Assembly (NCBI RefSeq): GCF_011174775.1
Contig: NZ_JAANHS010000003.1
Coordinates: 186,001-250,000 of the forward strand
Reading direction: 5' to 3'
DNA from: Rhodobacter calidifons
Lineage (GTDB): Bacteria; Pseudomonadota; Alphaproteobacteria; Rhodobacterales; Rhodobacteraceae
Length of the DNA stretch: 64,000 nt
Made by a program: the position numbers and the translations under genes. This document shows positions 54,966 to 63,561 of this stretch, piece after piece. Under the pieces are notes generated by a model. That model was given only the letters and a program-made list of their open reading frames with translations. It was not told the origin of the DNA and made no database searches. Position 1 is the stretch's first letter; every line of letters begins with the position of its first letter.

Positions 54966-56327
54966 TCACTTGACGCCCGGCGTCCCGTCGAACTTCTTCT
55001 CCAGCGACCCCCAGCAGTCGATGTAGTCCTCTTGCAGATGGCCTGCCTGTGCCGCGAAGGGCGTGAGGTGCTGCGGGAAGCGGGTCTCGAACATGAAGGA
55101 CATGGTGTCCTCCAGCTTCTCGGGCTTCAGCGCGGCGTTCGAGGCGCCCTCGAAGGCCGTCTTGTCCGGCCCGTGCGGCAGCATGCAGTTGTGCAGGGAC
55201 ATGCCGCCGGGGACAAAGCCCTTGGGCTTGGCATCATAAACGCCATAGATGTTGCCCATCAGTTCCGACATGACGTTCTTGTGGTACCAGGGCGGACGGA
55301 AGGTGTTCTCGGCCACCATCCAGCGTTCGCGGAACAGGACGAAATCGATGTTCGCCGTCCCCTCGACGCCAGAGGGCGCGGTCAGCACGGTGAAGATCGA
55401 CGGATCGGGATGGTCGAACAGGATGGCGCCCACCGGGCAGTAGGTCCGCAGGTCGTACTTCACCGGCGCGTAATTGCCGTGCCAGGCCACCACGTCCAGC
55501 GGCGAATGGCCGATCTTCGTCTCGTGGAACTGGCCGCACCACTTGACGGTGACGGTGGACGGCACCTCCCGGTCCTCGAAGGCCGCCACGGGCGTCTTGA
55601 AGTCGCGGCGGTTGGCCATGCAGTTGGCGCCGATCGGCCCGCGGCCGGGAAGCTGGAACTTCTGCCCGTAGTTCTCGCAGACGAAGCCCCGCGCCGGACC
55701 TTCCAGCACCTCGACCCGATAGACCAGCCCGCGCGGCAGGATGGCGATTTCCTTCGGCTCCAGGTCGATGATCCCAAGCTCTGTGCAGAACCGCAGCCGG
55801 CCCTCCTGCGGCACGACCAGCAGCTCGCCGTCGGCCGAGAAGAAATATTCGTCCCGCATCGAGGTGTTGACCAGATACATGTGGCTGGCCATGCCCGTCT
55901 GGGTGTTCACATCCCCCGCCGTGGTCATCGTCCGCATGCCGGTGATCCAGGTCAGCGGTTCGTCGGGCACCGGCAGCGGGTCCCAGCGATACTGGCCAAG
56001 GCTGACGATGTCCGGGTCGATGCAAGGCGCCGATTTCCACAGCGGCACGTCGATCTTGCGGAAGCGGTGCGTGTGCTTGACGCTCGGCCGGATGCGGTAG
56101 CACCAGGTACGCTCGTTCTGATGGCCGGGCGCGGTGAAGGCCGTGCCCGACAGTTGTTCGCCATAAAGCCCGTAGTTGCATTTCTGCGGGCTGTTCATCC
56201 CCTGCGGCAGCGCGCCCGGCAGCGCCTCGGTCTCGAAGTCATTGCCGAAGCCAGGCATGTAGCCCTCATGCGGGCCGGCGATGGATGCGGCGCGGATCAT
56301 GCCCTTGGGAAGGGAATGGCTGGTCAT
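54966..56327 (-). CDS. hmgA: Homogentisate 1,2-dioxygenase
   Basis: 453 residues from ATG 56327, with a near-perfect AAGGAGGT ribosome site. [18 protein letters not shown], iron ligands in [15 protein letters not shown] and [14 protein letters not shown], and [12 protein letters not shown]. Opens the ring of homogentisate to maleylacetoacetate. First gene of the minus-strand operon. Confidence 0.96.
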   Translation of the reverse strand: MTSHSLPKGMIRAASIAGPHEGYMPGFGNDFETEALPGALPQGMNSPQKCNYGLYGEQLSGTAFTAPGHQNERTWCYRIRPSVKHTHRFRKIDVPLWKSAPCIDPDIVSLGQYRWDPLPVPDEPLTWITGMRTMTTAGDVNTQTGMASHMYLVNTSMRDEYFFSADGELLVVPQEGRLRFCTELGIIDLEPKEIAILPRGLVYRVEVLEGPARGFVCENYGQKFQLPGRGPIGANCMANRRDFKTPVAAFEDREVPSTVTVKWCGQFHETKIGHSPLDVVAWHGNYAPVKYDLRTYCPVGAILFDHPDPSIFTVLTAPSGVEGTANIDFVLFRERWMVAENTFRPPWYHKNVMSELMGNIYGVYDAKPKGFVPGGMSLHNCMLPHGPDKTAFEGASNAALKPEKLEDTMSFMFETRFPQHLTPFAAQAGHLQEDYIDCWGSLEKKFDGTPGVK

Positions 56328-56397
56328 TTGCACCTCCTTTTGGCGGGGTGGCATCGGGGACTCGGATCCGCCCTTGCCTGGGCGGTGCTTTTGGTCT

Positions 56398-56445
56398 TGT
56401 ATAGTTGCTAATGCAACCAAGTCAAGAACAAGTTGCATCTGCAAC
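56398..56445. promoter_or_regulatory. hmgA/maiA divergent control region with two MarR-type palindromes
   Basis: GTTGCTAATGCAAC (56404-56417) and GTTGCATCTGCAAC (56432-56445; GTTGCA-TC-TGCAAC perfect), centres 28 bp apart. For hmgA (minus strand) -35 TTGACT is at 56420-56425 and -10 TATACA at 56398-56403, spacer about 16, so site 1 fills the spacer and site 2 lies upstream. Both overlap the expected maiA promoter. Confidence 0.8.
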
Positions 56446-56459
56446 GAACTGGAGACACC

Positions 56460-57089
56460 ATGCCCGAGACGGTGCTGTATGATTACTGGCGGTCCTCGGC
56501 CGCCTACCGGGTGCGGATCGGGCTTCACCTTCTGGGCCTGCCCTTCCGGGCGGTGCCGGTCGATCTGACGGCGGGGCAGCAGCGCGGCCCGGACAATCTG
56601 GCGCGCAATCCGCAGGGTCTGGTCCCGGTGCTGGAGATCGACGGGCTGCGCCTGACGCAATCGCTGGCGATCCTGGAATACCTGGACGAGACGCGGGGCG
56701 CGGGCTGGCTGCCGGGCGATGCCGCCGCGCGGGCCGAGGTGCGGGCCATGGCCCATGCGGTGGCGATGGACACCCATCCCGTCTGCAACCTGCGCGTGGC
56801 GCAGCACGCGGTCTCGCTGGGCGCGACGATGGAGGGCTGGATGCGGCATTTCATCCCCCTGGGCCTTGCGGGGCTGGAGGGGCTGATGCAGCGCCATGCC
56901 GGGGGACGGTTCAGCCATGGCGACGGGGTGACGCTGGCCGACCTGTGCCTTTTGCCGCAGATCTACAATGCCCGGCGCTGGGGGGTGGACCTTGCCCCCT
57001 TCCCGCGGGTGGCCGAAGTCGCGGCGGCCCTTGAGGCTCTGCCCGCCTTCCAGGCGGCGCATCCCGACCGGGCGAGACCCACGCCATGA
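56460..57089 (+). CDS. maiA: Maleylacetoacetate isomerase
   Basis: 209 residues from ATG 56460 (GGAG upstream). Zeta-class GST with [22 protein letters not shown] (glutathione site), [29 protein letters not shown] and the C-domain [22 protein letters not shown]. Converts maleylacetoacetate to fumarylacetoacetate. It overlaps the MarR gene by ATGA and is divergent from hmgA. Confidence 0.93.
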   Translation: MPETVLYDYWRSSAAYRVRIGLHLLGLPFRAVPVDLTAGQQRGPDNLARNPQGLVPVLEIDGLRLTQSLAILEYLDETRGAGWLPGDAAARAEVRAMAHAVAMDTHPVCNLRVAQHAVSLGATMEGWMRHFIPLGLAGLEGLMQRHAGGRFSHGDGVTLADLCLLPQIYNARRWGVDLAPFPRVAEVAAALEALPAFQAAHPDRARPTP

Positions 57090-57550
57090 CCGATCCGGCC
57101 GACGATTTCGATTTGCAGGACTTCCTGCCTTACCTGTTGAACCAGGCGGCCGAGGCGACCTCGCGCGGGTTTCAGGCGGCCTACCGCGACCGCTATGGCT
57201 TCACGCGCACGCAATGGCGGGTCATGGCCAATCTGGGCAAGTTCGGCGCGATGACCGCGCGCGACATCTGCGCGATCAGCCATATCGAGAAGACCAAGGT
57301 CAGCCGCGCCGTGGCCGCGCTGGAACAGGCGGGCCTCCTGTCCCGCGCGCCCAGCGCGACCGATCGCCGCGCCGAGCTGTTGTCGCTGACGGGGCAGGGT
57401 CGCGCGGTCTTTGCCGAGCTTGGCGGGCTCGCGCTGGCCTTCGACCGTCAGCTGCGCGCCGTGCTGGGCACCGAGGATGCCGAACGGCTGGTCAGCCTGC
57501 TGCGACGGCTGGCCCAGGCCGTCCCGCCGGGCGCGGGCGCCGAGGACTGA
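57086..57550 (+). CDS. MarR-family repressor of the homogentisate cluster
   Basis: 154 residues. Winged helix: [71 protein letters not shown]. Coupled to maiA. The P. putida pathway uses an IclR-type HmgR, so this is the alternative MarR form. Homogentisate or a related acid is the likely inducer. Convergent with the aminotransferase gene, 5 bp apart. Confidence 0.9.
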   Translation: MTDPADDFDLQDFLPYLLNQAAEATSRGFQAAYRDRYGFTRTQWRVMANLGKFGAMTARDICAISHIEKTKVSRAVAALEQAGLLSRAPSATDRRAELLSLTGQGRAVFAELGGLALAFDRQLRAVLGTEDAERLVSLLRRLAQAVPPGAGAED

Positions 57551-57555
57551 CCAGG

Positions 57556-58908
57556 CTAGATCGCCGAGAACCCGGCCTCCAGCGCGGACAGGATATTCGC
57601 CACATCGGTCTCGGACACCACCAACGGCGGTGACAGGATGATGTTGTTGCCCGAGACCCGGACCATCACCCCCGCCTCGTAGGTTGCGCGGTGCACCTTG
57701 CCGATGGTCTTCTTGTCGATGGGGGTCTTGCTGCCACGGTCCGCGACCAGTTCCAGCGCGCACATCAGCCCGTGCCCGCCGCGGACATCGCCGATGACCT
57801 CGTGCCGCGCCATCAGCGCCTGCAACCCGGCGAACAACTGCGCCCCGCGCGCCCCGGCATTCAGCTGGACCTGAAGCCGTTCCGTCTCGCGCAGGCAGGC
57901 GATGGCCGCCGCCGCACCCACCGGGTGGCCGGAATAGGTATAGCCCGACCCGATGGCGCCGCGGCCGCTGGTATCCTTCTCGAACACCTCGGCCACGCCT
58001 TCCGACACCATCACCGCGCCGAACGGGAAATAGCCGTTGGTGATCGCCTTGGCCGACACCAGCAGGTCCGGCCGCACCCCCCAGTGGCGCGAGCCCGTCC
58101 AGCCGCCCGTCCGACCGAAGGCCGTGATGACCTCATCCGCAATCAGCAGGATCCCGTGTTTCGAACACAGCGCCCGCACCCCCGGCATGAAGCTTGCATG
58201 CGGCGGGATCACCCCGCCCGCGCCCAGGACCGGCTCCATGATGAAGGCGGCGATAGTCGAGGCGTCCTGGAACATGATCTCGTCCTCGATGGCCGCCAGG
58301 CACAGCTGCGCCAGCCGTTCGGGGTCGGTCTCGTTGAAGGGGTTGCGGTAGGTATAGGGCGCAGGCGTGTGGTAGCATCCCGGCATCAGCGGCTCGTACT
58401 GGGTGCGGAAATTCGCGTTGCCGTTCACGGATGCCCCCAGCGTATGCGTGCCATGATAGCCCTTCTTCAGGCTCAGGAACTTGACCCGCCCGGCCTCGCC
58501 CCGGATCTTGTGATACTGCCGCGCCAGCCGCAGCGCGACCTCCACCCCGTCCGACCCGCCCGAGGTATAGAAGGCGCGGCTCAGCCCGTCGGGGGCGAAG
58601 AAGGCGGCCAGCATCTCGGCCAGCTCGATCACGTTGTCGTTCGTCGTGCCGCGGAAGATCGAGTAATAGGGCAGCCGGTTCAGCTGCGCCGTGATCGCGT
58701 CCTTCACCGGCTGGCAGGAATAGCCCAGGTTCACGTTCCACAACCCGCCCACCGCGTCGATGGTGCGGTGGCCGTCCACGTCGATGATCTGAACCCCCTC
58801 GGCCTCGACGATGATGTCGGGCGGGTTGGCCAGACTGTCGGCCGGATGCGCCATCGGGTGCCACAGGTGCCGGGCGTTGTGTTCCTTCAGGAAGTTGGCA
58901 TCCTTCAT
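57556..58908 (-). CDS. Class III omega-aminotransferase
   Basis: 450 residues, PLP fold type I. N-terminus LWHPMAHPADSLANPPDIIVEAEGVQIIDVDGH, GGSDGVEVALRLARQYHKIRG, EPVLGAGGVIPPHASFM, IADEVITAFGRTGGWTGS and Schiff-base Lys in VSAKAITNGYFPFGAVM. Moves an omega- or alpha-amino group to pyruvate or glyoxylate (beta-alanine, taurine or diamine type). Overlaps the HAD gene (ATGA), which overlaps the aldehyde dehydrogenase; a deaminate-then-oxidise route is implied. Confidence 0.9.
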   Translation of the reverse strand: MKDANFLKEHNARHLWHPMAHPADSLANPPDIIVEAEGVQIIDVDGHRTIDAVGGLWNVNLGYSCQPVKDAITAQLNRLPYYSIFRGTTNDNVIELAEMLAAFFAPDGLSRAFYTSGGSDGVEVALRLARQYHKIRGEAGRVKFLSLKKGYHGTHTLGASVNGNANFRTQYEPLMPGCYHTPAPYTYRNPFNETDPERLAQLCLAAIEDEIMFQDASTIAAFIMEPVLGAGGVIPPHASFMPGVRALCSKHGILLIADEVITAFGRTGGWTGSRHWGVRPDLLVSAKAITNGYFPFGAVMVSEGVAEVFEKDTSGRGAIGSGYTYSGHPVGAAAAIACLRETERLQVQLNAGARGAQLFAGLQALMARHEVIGDVRGGHGLMCALELVADRGSKTPIDKKTIGKVHRATYEAGVMVRVSGNNIILSPPLVVSETDVANILSALEAGFSAI

Positions 58909-59561
58909 CGGGCGATCTCCTGGTCAAGCAAGGCAAGCGCCCGGGCGTAGCTGGCGCCGGGCCGGGTGACGTCGAAATGGACGAAGGGCATGCCGACGGC
59001 TGCGGCGCCCGTCAGGTTCCGCGCCTGGTCGTCCACGAAGACACAGGCGGCGGCGGGCAGGCCCAGCCCCTCGATGACCATCGCGAAGGCGCGCGGGTCG
59101 GGTTTCAGGATGCCGGTGTGGGTGGCGTCCACGATCAGGTCGAAATCGGCCAGAAAGGGCAGCTTCGCGCGGAAACCGGCGCCGTAGAACAGGTCCAGCT
59201 CGTTCGACAGGATCGCCAGCCGGTGCCCCCTTTCCCTGGCCTCCGCAATGGCCGACAGTGCCTCGGGCCGGATCACTGCCGCCGGATCGGCGCCCCGGAC
59301 GCGGCCGACGAACTGGGGAAAGGCGGTCCAGTCTTCACCTACCAGCGCGCCGGTTTCCCGCATCCGCAGCGCCCAGTAGTCGCGTTCGGTCATCTGGCCC
59401 GCCTGCATCGCCCGCCAGGGCGCGTCCGAGGCCGGGTCGAACGGCCCGCGCCAGGTCAGCGTGCCCGGGGCAAGGCCCAGCGCGGCCTCGGACAGGGCGT
59501 GCGTCTCGAACAGGGTCTTCGAGATCACCCCGCCGAAATCCAGCACCAGCGCGCGGGTCAC
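58905..59561 (-). CDS. HAD-superfamily hydrolase (subfamily IA)
   Basis: 218 residues. Motif I is LVLDFGGVISKT, in which the usual DxD/T is D-F-G, so the second acid is absent as in the dehalogenase/epoxide branch; motif II AILSNELD; motif III/IV KPDPRAF and FVDDQARNL. A phosphatase or dehalogenase on a small metabolite; the position between aminotransferase and aldehyde dehydrogenase suggests it works on the same substrate family. Confidence 0.8.
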   Translation of the reverse strand: MTRALVLDFGGVISKTLFETHALSEAALGLAPGTLTWRGPFDPASDAPWRAMQAGQMTERDYWALRMRETGALVGEDWTAFPQFVGRVRGADPAAVIRPEALSAIAEARERGHRLAILSNELDLFYGAGFRAKLPFLADFDLIVDATHTGILKPDPRAFAMVIEGLGLPAAACVFVDDQARNLTGAAAVGMPFVHFDVTRPGASYARALALLDQEIAR

Positions 59562-61039
59562 AGCTTCACCCAGGCGGTCTTGAGGTTCAGGAACTTGTCG
59601 AAGGCATGCAGCGACTTGTCGTGCCCGTTGCCGGACTGGCCGACCCCGCCCAGGGGCACCGTCAGGTCAGACCCGCCATAGGTGTTCACATGCACCAGCC
59701 CCGCCCGGATCGCCCGCACCATGCGATGCGCCCGCGACAGGTTCGCGGTCCAGACCGCGGCGGCCAGGCCATAGTCGGTGGCATTGGCCAGGGCCACCGC
59801 CTCGGCCTCGGTGTCGAAGGGGGTGACGGTGACGACCGGACCGAAGACCTCCTCGCGGAACACCCGGTCCCCGGGTTCGGCATCGGCGACGATGGCGGGC
59901 GACATGTAGTAGCCGCCGGTCTCCTGAAGGATCCGCGCGCCGCCGATCACCTGCCGTCCGGCCGCGCGCGCCTCGGCCACGAAGGCAAGGTTCCGGTGCA
60001 GCTGGCGTTCCGAGTTGACCGCCCCGGCCTGGGTGGCCAGGTCCAGCGGATCGCCGACCTTGATCGCGGCGGCATGGGCGGCAAGCTTCTCGACAAAGCC
60101 TTTGTGGATGCTGCGTTCGACCAGGATGCGCGAGCCGGCGATGCAGACCTGACCCGAGTTGCGGAAGATGGCATGGGCAGCGACCTTTGCCGCCTCGTCC
60201 AGGTCGGGCGCATCGGCAAAAACGATGTTGGGAGACTTGCCGCCCAGTTCCAGATAGACGCGCTTCAGGTTCGACCGGGCCGCAGCCTCGACAAGGCGCC
60301 GCCCGGTCGCGCCCGATCCGGTGAAGGCCAGCACATCCACCTGCATCGATTCGGCGATGGCCGCGCCCACCACCGTGCCTTCTCCGGTGACGACGTTGAA
60401 CACGCCCGGCGGCAGGCCCGCCTCCAGCCCCAGTTCGGCCAGGCGCAGCAGCGTCAGGCAGGCGGTCTCGGCCGGTTTCAGCACCATGGTGCAGCCGGCC
60501 GCCAGCGCCGGAGCGATCTTCCAGGCGCCGATCATCAGGGGAAAGTTCCACGGCACGATGGCGCCGACCACGCCGACAGGCTCGCGATGGACCAGGCCCA
60601 GGAAGGCCGGGTCGGTGGGGGCGATTTCGCCTGAGAGCTTGTCGATCGCCTCGGCATAATAGCGGAGCGTCGCCGCCGCCGAGAGCGGCTCGGCCTTCAG
60701 CGCCATGCCGATCTCGGTCCCGTTCTCGCGCACGCCCAGGACGGCGATCTCCAGCGCCCGGGCCTCGATCAGATCGGCCCATTTCAGCAGGACCTTCCTG
60801 CGCGCGGCGGGCGCAAGGCCGGACCAGCGGCCATCGTCGAATGCGCGGCGGGCGGCGGCGATGGCGGCATCGGCGTCGGCCCTTGTGCTGCGGGCGCAGG
60901 TGGTGAGCTGACGGCCGTCGATGGGCGAGACGACCGGCATCGTGCCCCCGTCCGAAGCCGGAACGCGGCGACCGTCCACAACGTGCAGGGCCGGTTCCAG
61001 CCGTTGCGCACGCAGGCTGTCGATCTGGGATTGGGTCAT
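59558..61039 (-). CDS. NAD(P)-dependent aldehyde dehydrogenase
   Basis: 493 residues. PWNFPLMIGAWKIAPALAAGCTMVLKPAE, LELGGKSPNIVF (catalytic Glu), NSGQVCIAGSRILVERSIH (nucleophile Cys) and EVFGPVVTVTPFD. Similar to aminobutyraldehyde/betaine-aldehyde dehydrogenases. First gene of a minus-strand operon with a promoter and IclR-type operator just upstream (61043-61098). Confidence 0.92.
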   Translation of the reverse strand: MTQSQIDSLRAQRLEPALHVVDGRRVPASDGGTMPVVSPIDGRQLTTCARSTRADADAAIAAARRAFDDGRWSGLAPAARRKVLLKWADLIEARALEIAVLGVRENGTEIGMALKAEPLSAAATLRYYAEAIDKLSGEIAPTDPAFLGLVHREPVGVVGAIVPWNFPLMIGAWKIAPALAAGCTMVLKPAETACLTLLRLAELGLEAGLPPGVFNVVTGEGTVVGAAIAESMQVDVLAFTGSGATGRRLVEAAARSNLKRVYLELGGKSPNIVFADAPDLDEAAKVAAHAIFRNSGQVCIAGSRILVERSIHKGFVEKLAAHAAAIKVGDPLDLATQAGAVNSERQLHRNLAFVAEARAAGRQVIGGARILQETGGYYMSPAIVADAEPGDRVFREEVFGPVVTVTPFDTEAEAVALANATDYGLAAAVWTANLSRAHRMVRAIRAGLVHVNTYGGSDLTVPLGGVGQSGNGHDKSLHAFDKFLNLKTAWVKL

Positions 61040-61042
61040 GTT

Positions 61043-61098
61043 GGTTCTTTATTTACACCAGCGGTTCATATATTGCGCCCAGGAAGGGATTCGGTCAA
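61043..61098 (-). promoter_or_regulatory. Promoter and IclR operator of the aldehyde dehydrogenase operon
   Basis: On the minus strand: -35 TTGACC (61093-61098), 18-bp spacer, -10 AATATA (61069-61074), then the 26-bp site 61043-61068 with boxes TGAACC, TGGTG, AATAA and GAACC. The same boxes in the same order occur at 62017-62042 before tctC. Confidence 0.75.
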
Positions 61099-61144
61099 CC
61101 CAGCAAGCGCAAGGGCGGTCCAGATGCCGGGCGCGGATGGCGGG

Positions 61145-61936
61145 TCAGGCCGCGCCGAAGCGCGCAACTGCGGCGCGGAACGTGGCCGGCGGACGGCCGC
61201 CGATGCCCGCGTTCAGCGTCTCGGCCTCGGCGAACAGCGCGGCGATGATCTGGCGGCGCAGGTCGTTCGTCATCCGGTGCGCCGGCACCGCGACCGCAAT
61301 CGCCCCGGTTGCCGTTCCGTCGGTGTCGAAAACCGGCATGGCGATGCCATAGACATCGTCCTCGTTGGTCTGGTCGGCCTCGGCATAGCCGGTCAGCCGA
61401 ACCTCTTGCAGCCGCGCGCGGATCACCTCCGCATCGGTGGGCGTGCGCGAGGTGCGGGCGGCCAGCGGCTCGGCCAGCAGCCGGTCCACCAGTTCGGGGC
61501 GCGAGAAGGCCAGGACTGCCAGGCCCGATGCCGTGCTGTGGAACGGCAGGATCTCGCCCGCCACCAGCGAGACCCGGCTGCCCCGGCTGGCCTCGCAGAC
61601 CCCGATGGTCGCCAGCGCCCGGCCCGAGATCAGCGAGGCATGCGCCGTCTCGCCGATCTGCGCCGACAGCGCCTCCAGCGACTGTTGGAAGACCGACGAG
61701 ACCGGAAAGGCCGTCTCGCGCACCCGCGCCAGCCGCAGAACGCCCGCGCCCAGCCGGTAAAGCCTTGCATCGCCGCGCTTTTCCAGAAGGCCGTGGTCGC
61801 ACATGACCGCCAGCATCCGGTGCACGGTCGCCTTGTCCACGCCCGACCGGCGGGCCAGTTCGGACAGGCCGATCTCGGGCTCGGAATCCGAAAAGTAATC
61901 CAGCAGAGACAAGGCTTTGGCTACCGTGCTTGACAA
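61145..61936 (-). CDS. IclR-family regulator of the aldehyde/TTT locus
   Basis: 263 residues if TTG 61936 is the start (GGGGGT seven bases upstream); upstream TTG/GTG codons to 61969 are alternatives. Winged helix TVAKALSLLDYFSDSEPEIGLSELARRSGVDKATVHRMLAVM and effector domain (LPFHSTASGLAVLAFSRPEL, YGIAMPVFDTDGTATGAIAVAVP). It lies between its two probable targets, the aldehyde dehydrogenase operon and the divergent tct operon. Confidence 0.88.
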   Translation of the reverse strand: MSSTVAKALSLLDYFSDSEPEIGLSELARRSGVDKATVHRMLAVMCDHGLLEKRGDARLYRLGAGVLRLARVRETAFPVSSVFQQSLEALSAQIGETAHASLISGRALATIGVCEASRGSRVSLVAGEILPFHSTASGLAVLAFSRPELVDRLLAEPLAARTSRTPTDAEVIRARLQEVRLTGYAEADQTNEDDVYGIAMPVFDTDGTATGAIAVAVPAHRMTNDLRRQIIAALFAEAETLNAGIGGRPPATFRAAVARFGAA

Positions 61937-61986
61937 GATGTGACCCCCAACTTCCGCCCGGACCAACAAACCCGCGCCAAAAAACG

Positions 61987-62042
61987 TTGACGCAGCGTGC
62001 TGATGGTCCTAAGATTTGAACCAATGGTGACAATAATGAACC
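61987..62042 (+). promoter_or_regulatory. Promoter and IclR operator of the tct operon
   Basis: TTGACG (61987-61992), 17-bp spacer, TAAGAT (62010-62015), then a 26-bp site (62017-62042) with TGAACC, TGGTG, AATAA and GAACC boxes, 21 of 26 bases equal to the site at 61043-61068. A further TGAACCGATGG runs into the leader, so TGAACCNATGG repeats at 20-bp spacing. Confidence 0.75.
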
Positions 62043-62057
62043 GATGGGAGGTCGTCA

Positions 62058-62993
62058 ATGCCGAAGTTCAAGCCTGCCCTGCTTGCCCTGCTTGCATCCA
62101 GTGTCGCCGCACCGGCCCTGGCCGAATACCCCGACCGGCCGGTCAGCTTTGTCGTGCCCTTCCCGCCCGGCGACCTTGAGGACGTCCTGACCCGCATGAT
62201 CGCCGAGGACTTCCAGGCGAAATACGGCGTCGCCGCGGCGGTGGTGAACAAGCCTTCGGAGGGCGGGCCCTTCCCCGGCGCGGCCGAAGTCGCGGCTGCC
62301 CCGGCCGACGGCTACACCATCGGCTCATTCGTGGTGGACATCCCCGTGGTCGGCCCCGATGTCGGCGTCCCCGGCCTGAACCCCGACCCGTTCGAGCCGC
62401 TGGGCATCTTCCTGACCTATCCCTTCGTCATCGCGACCTCGGCCGACAAGCCCTATTCCACGATGGCCGAACTTGCCGAACACTCGCAGTCCGACCCGCA
62501 GCTTCTGGGCCATTTCGGCGCCTTCCTTCTGCCGACGCAGGCGACCTTTGCCGCGGCGAAGGAACTGGGCTTCGAATGGGGTGGCGAGGCGTCCGCAGGC
62601 GCGCTGGACTGCAATTCGCTGGCCTCGGGCGACTTCGATGTCATCAACACGACGATCCAGCAGATTCTGCCCTGCCTTGACAGCGTGAAGATCCTGGCCA
62701 CCGTCACCGAAGGGCCGATCTCGGTGGTGCCGGACGCGCCGACCCTGGCCTCGGTCGCGCCGGACCTGAACATCTCGCTGTGGAACGGGCTCTTTGTGCA
62801 CAAGGACACGCCGGCCGATGTGCGCGAGAAGATCATCGCATCGGCGAAGGAAACCATGGCCTCGGCCCGTGCGCAGGAGCTGGCAGCGCAGACCGGCGCC
62901 ATCGTCTACTGGATGGATGCCGAGGCAGCGAAGGCGCGCATCGCCTCGGACATTCAGGTGTCGGGCCGCATCGCCGGCATGCTGGAACAGTAG
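62058..62993 (+). CDS. tctC: TctC-type substrate-binding protein of a tripartite tricarboxylate transporter
   Basis: 311 residues with signal peptide PALLALLASSVAAPALAEY. YPDRPVSFVVPFPPGDLEDVLTRMIAEDFQAKYG, VVNKPSEGGPFPGAAEVAAAPADGYTIG and LWNGLFVHKDTPADVREKI are the TctC pattern. The carboxylate loop has DLED where many family members have GGGTD, so the ligand may be unusual. Contains one Cys pair (ALDCNSL, LPCLDSV). Confidence 0.88.
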   Translation: MPKFKPALLALLASSVAAPALAEYPDRPVSFVVPFPPGDLEDVLTRMIAEDFQAKYGVAAAVVNKPSEGGPFPGAAEVAAAPADGYTIGSFVVDIPVVGPDVGVPGLNPDPFEPLGIFLTYPFVIATSADKPYSTMAELAEHSQSDPQLLGHFGAFLLPTQATFAAAKELGFEWGGEASAGALDCNSLASGDFDVINTTIQQILPCLDSVKILATVTEGPISVVPDAPTLASVAPDLNISLWNGLFVHKDTPADVREKIIASAKETMASARAQELAAQTGAIVYWMDAEAAKARIASDIQVSGRIAGMLEQ

Positions 62994-63014
62994 GCGCCGG
63001 ACGGGATCGGCCGG

Positions 63015-63554
63015 ATGCGCGAAGGGCCCGAGGACCGCCCGCATGTCTTTCCCCAAGGCCGCCGGCCGGGAGAGATCCTGTTCGTGACGCTGACGATGGC
63101 AGTGGCGGTGGCGCTGCTGGCCGCGATCCCCTGGCAGACGACCTGGCTGCCGGGCAAGGGGCTGGCGGCGCAGCCGCGCTTCTGGCCCGCGCTGTCGCTG
63201 GGGGGCGTGGTGCTGTTCGGGTTGATGAATGCACTGTCGCGGCTGCGCGTGCCCCGCACGCCCGGCCGCTGGCAGGAGGCCGCGCTCTGGCTGCGCTCGC
63301 TGGAGTTCATCGGCTGGTACATGCTGTACGTCATTGCGATTCCGCTTATCGGCTACCTCGGCGCGACGCTGGCCTTCTGCACCGGGATCGCCCTGCGCAC
63401 CGGCTATCGCGGGCGCGCGGTCTGGATCGCGGCGGGCTTCGGCCTGTTCGTCGTCCTGTTCTTCAAGACCGGGATGAACGTGAAGATCCCCGCGGGCGCG
63501 ATCTACGACTTCGCCCCCGGCAGCCTGCGCTACATCCTGATCCGCTATTTCTGA
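63015..63554 (+). CDS. tctB: TctB-type small membrane subunit
   Basis: 179 residues, four membrane helices: LFVTLTMAVAVALLAAIPW, FWPALSLGGVVLFGLMNAL, WYMLYVIAIPLIGYLGATLAFCTGIAL, VWIAAGFGLFVVLFFKTGMNV. Position and topology match TctB. 21 bp after tctC. Confidence 0.85.
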   Translation: MREGPEDRPHVFPQGRRPGEILFVTLTMAVAVALLAAIPWQTTWLPGKGLAAQPRFWPALSLGGVVLFGLMNALSRLRVPRTPGRWQEAALWLRSLEFIGWYMLYVIAIPLIGYLGATLAFCTGIALRTGYRGRAVWIAAGFGLFVVLFFKTGMNVKIPAGAIYDFAPGSLRYILIRYF

Positions 63555-63561
63555 GGCGCCG

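Noticed and set aside
52350-56411. Plus-strand open frame of 1353 codons opposite the hmgA-fahA-MBL-hydroxylase genes
   Set aside because: It is antisense to five well-recognised genes, has a His/Arg/Gly-rich shadow composition and no domain; long antisense frames are expected at this GC content.
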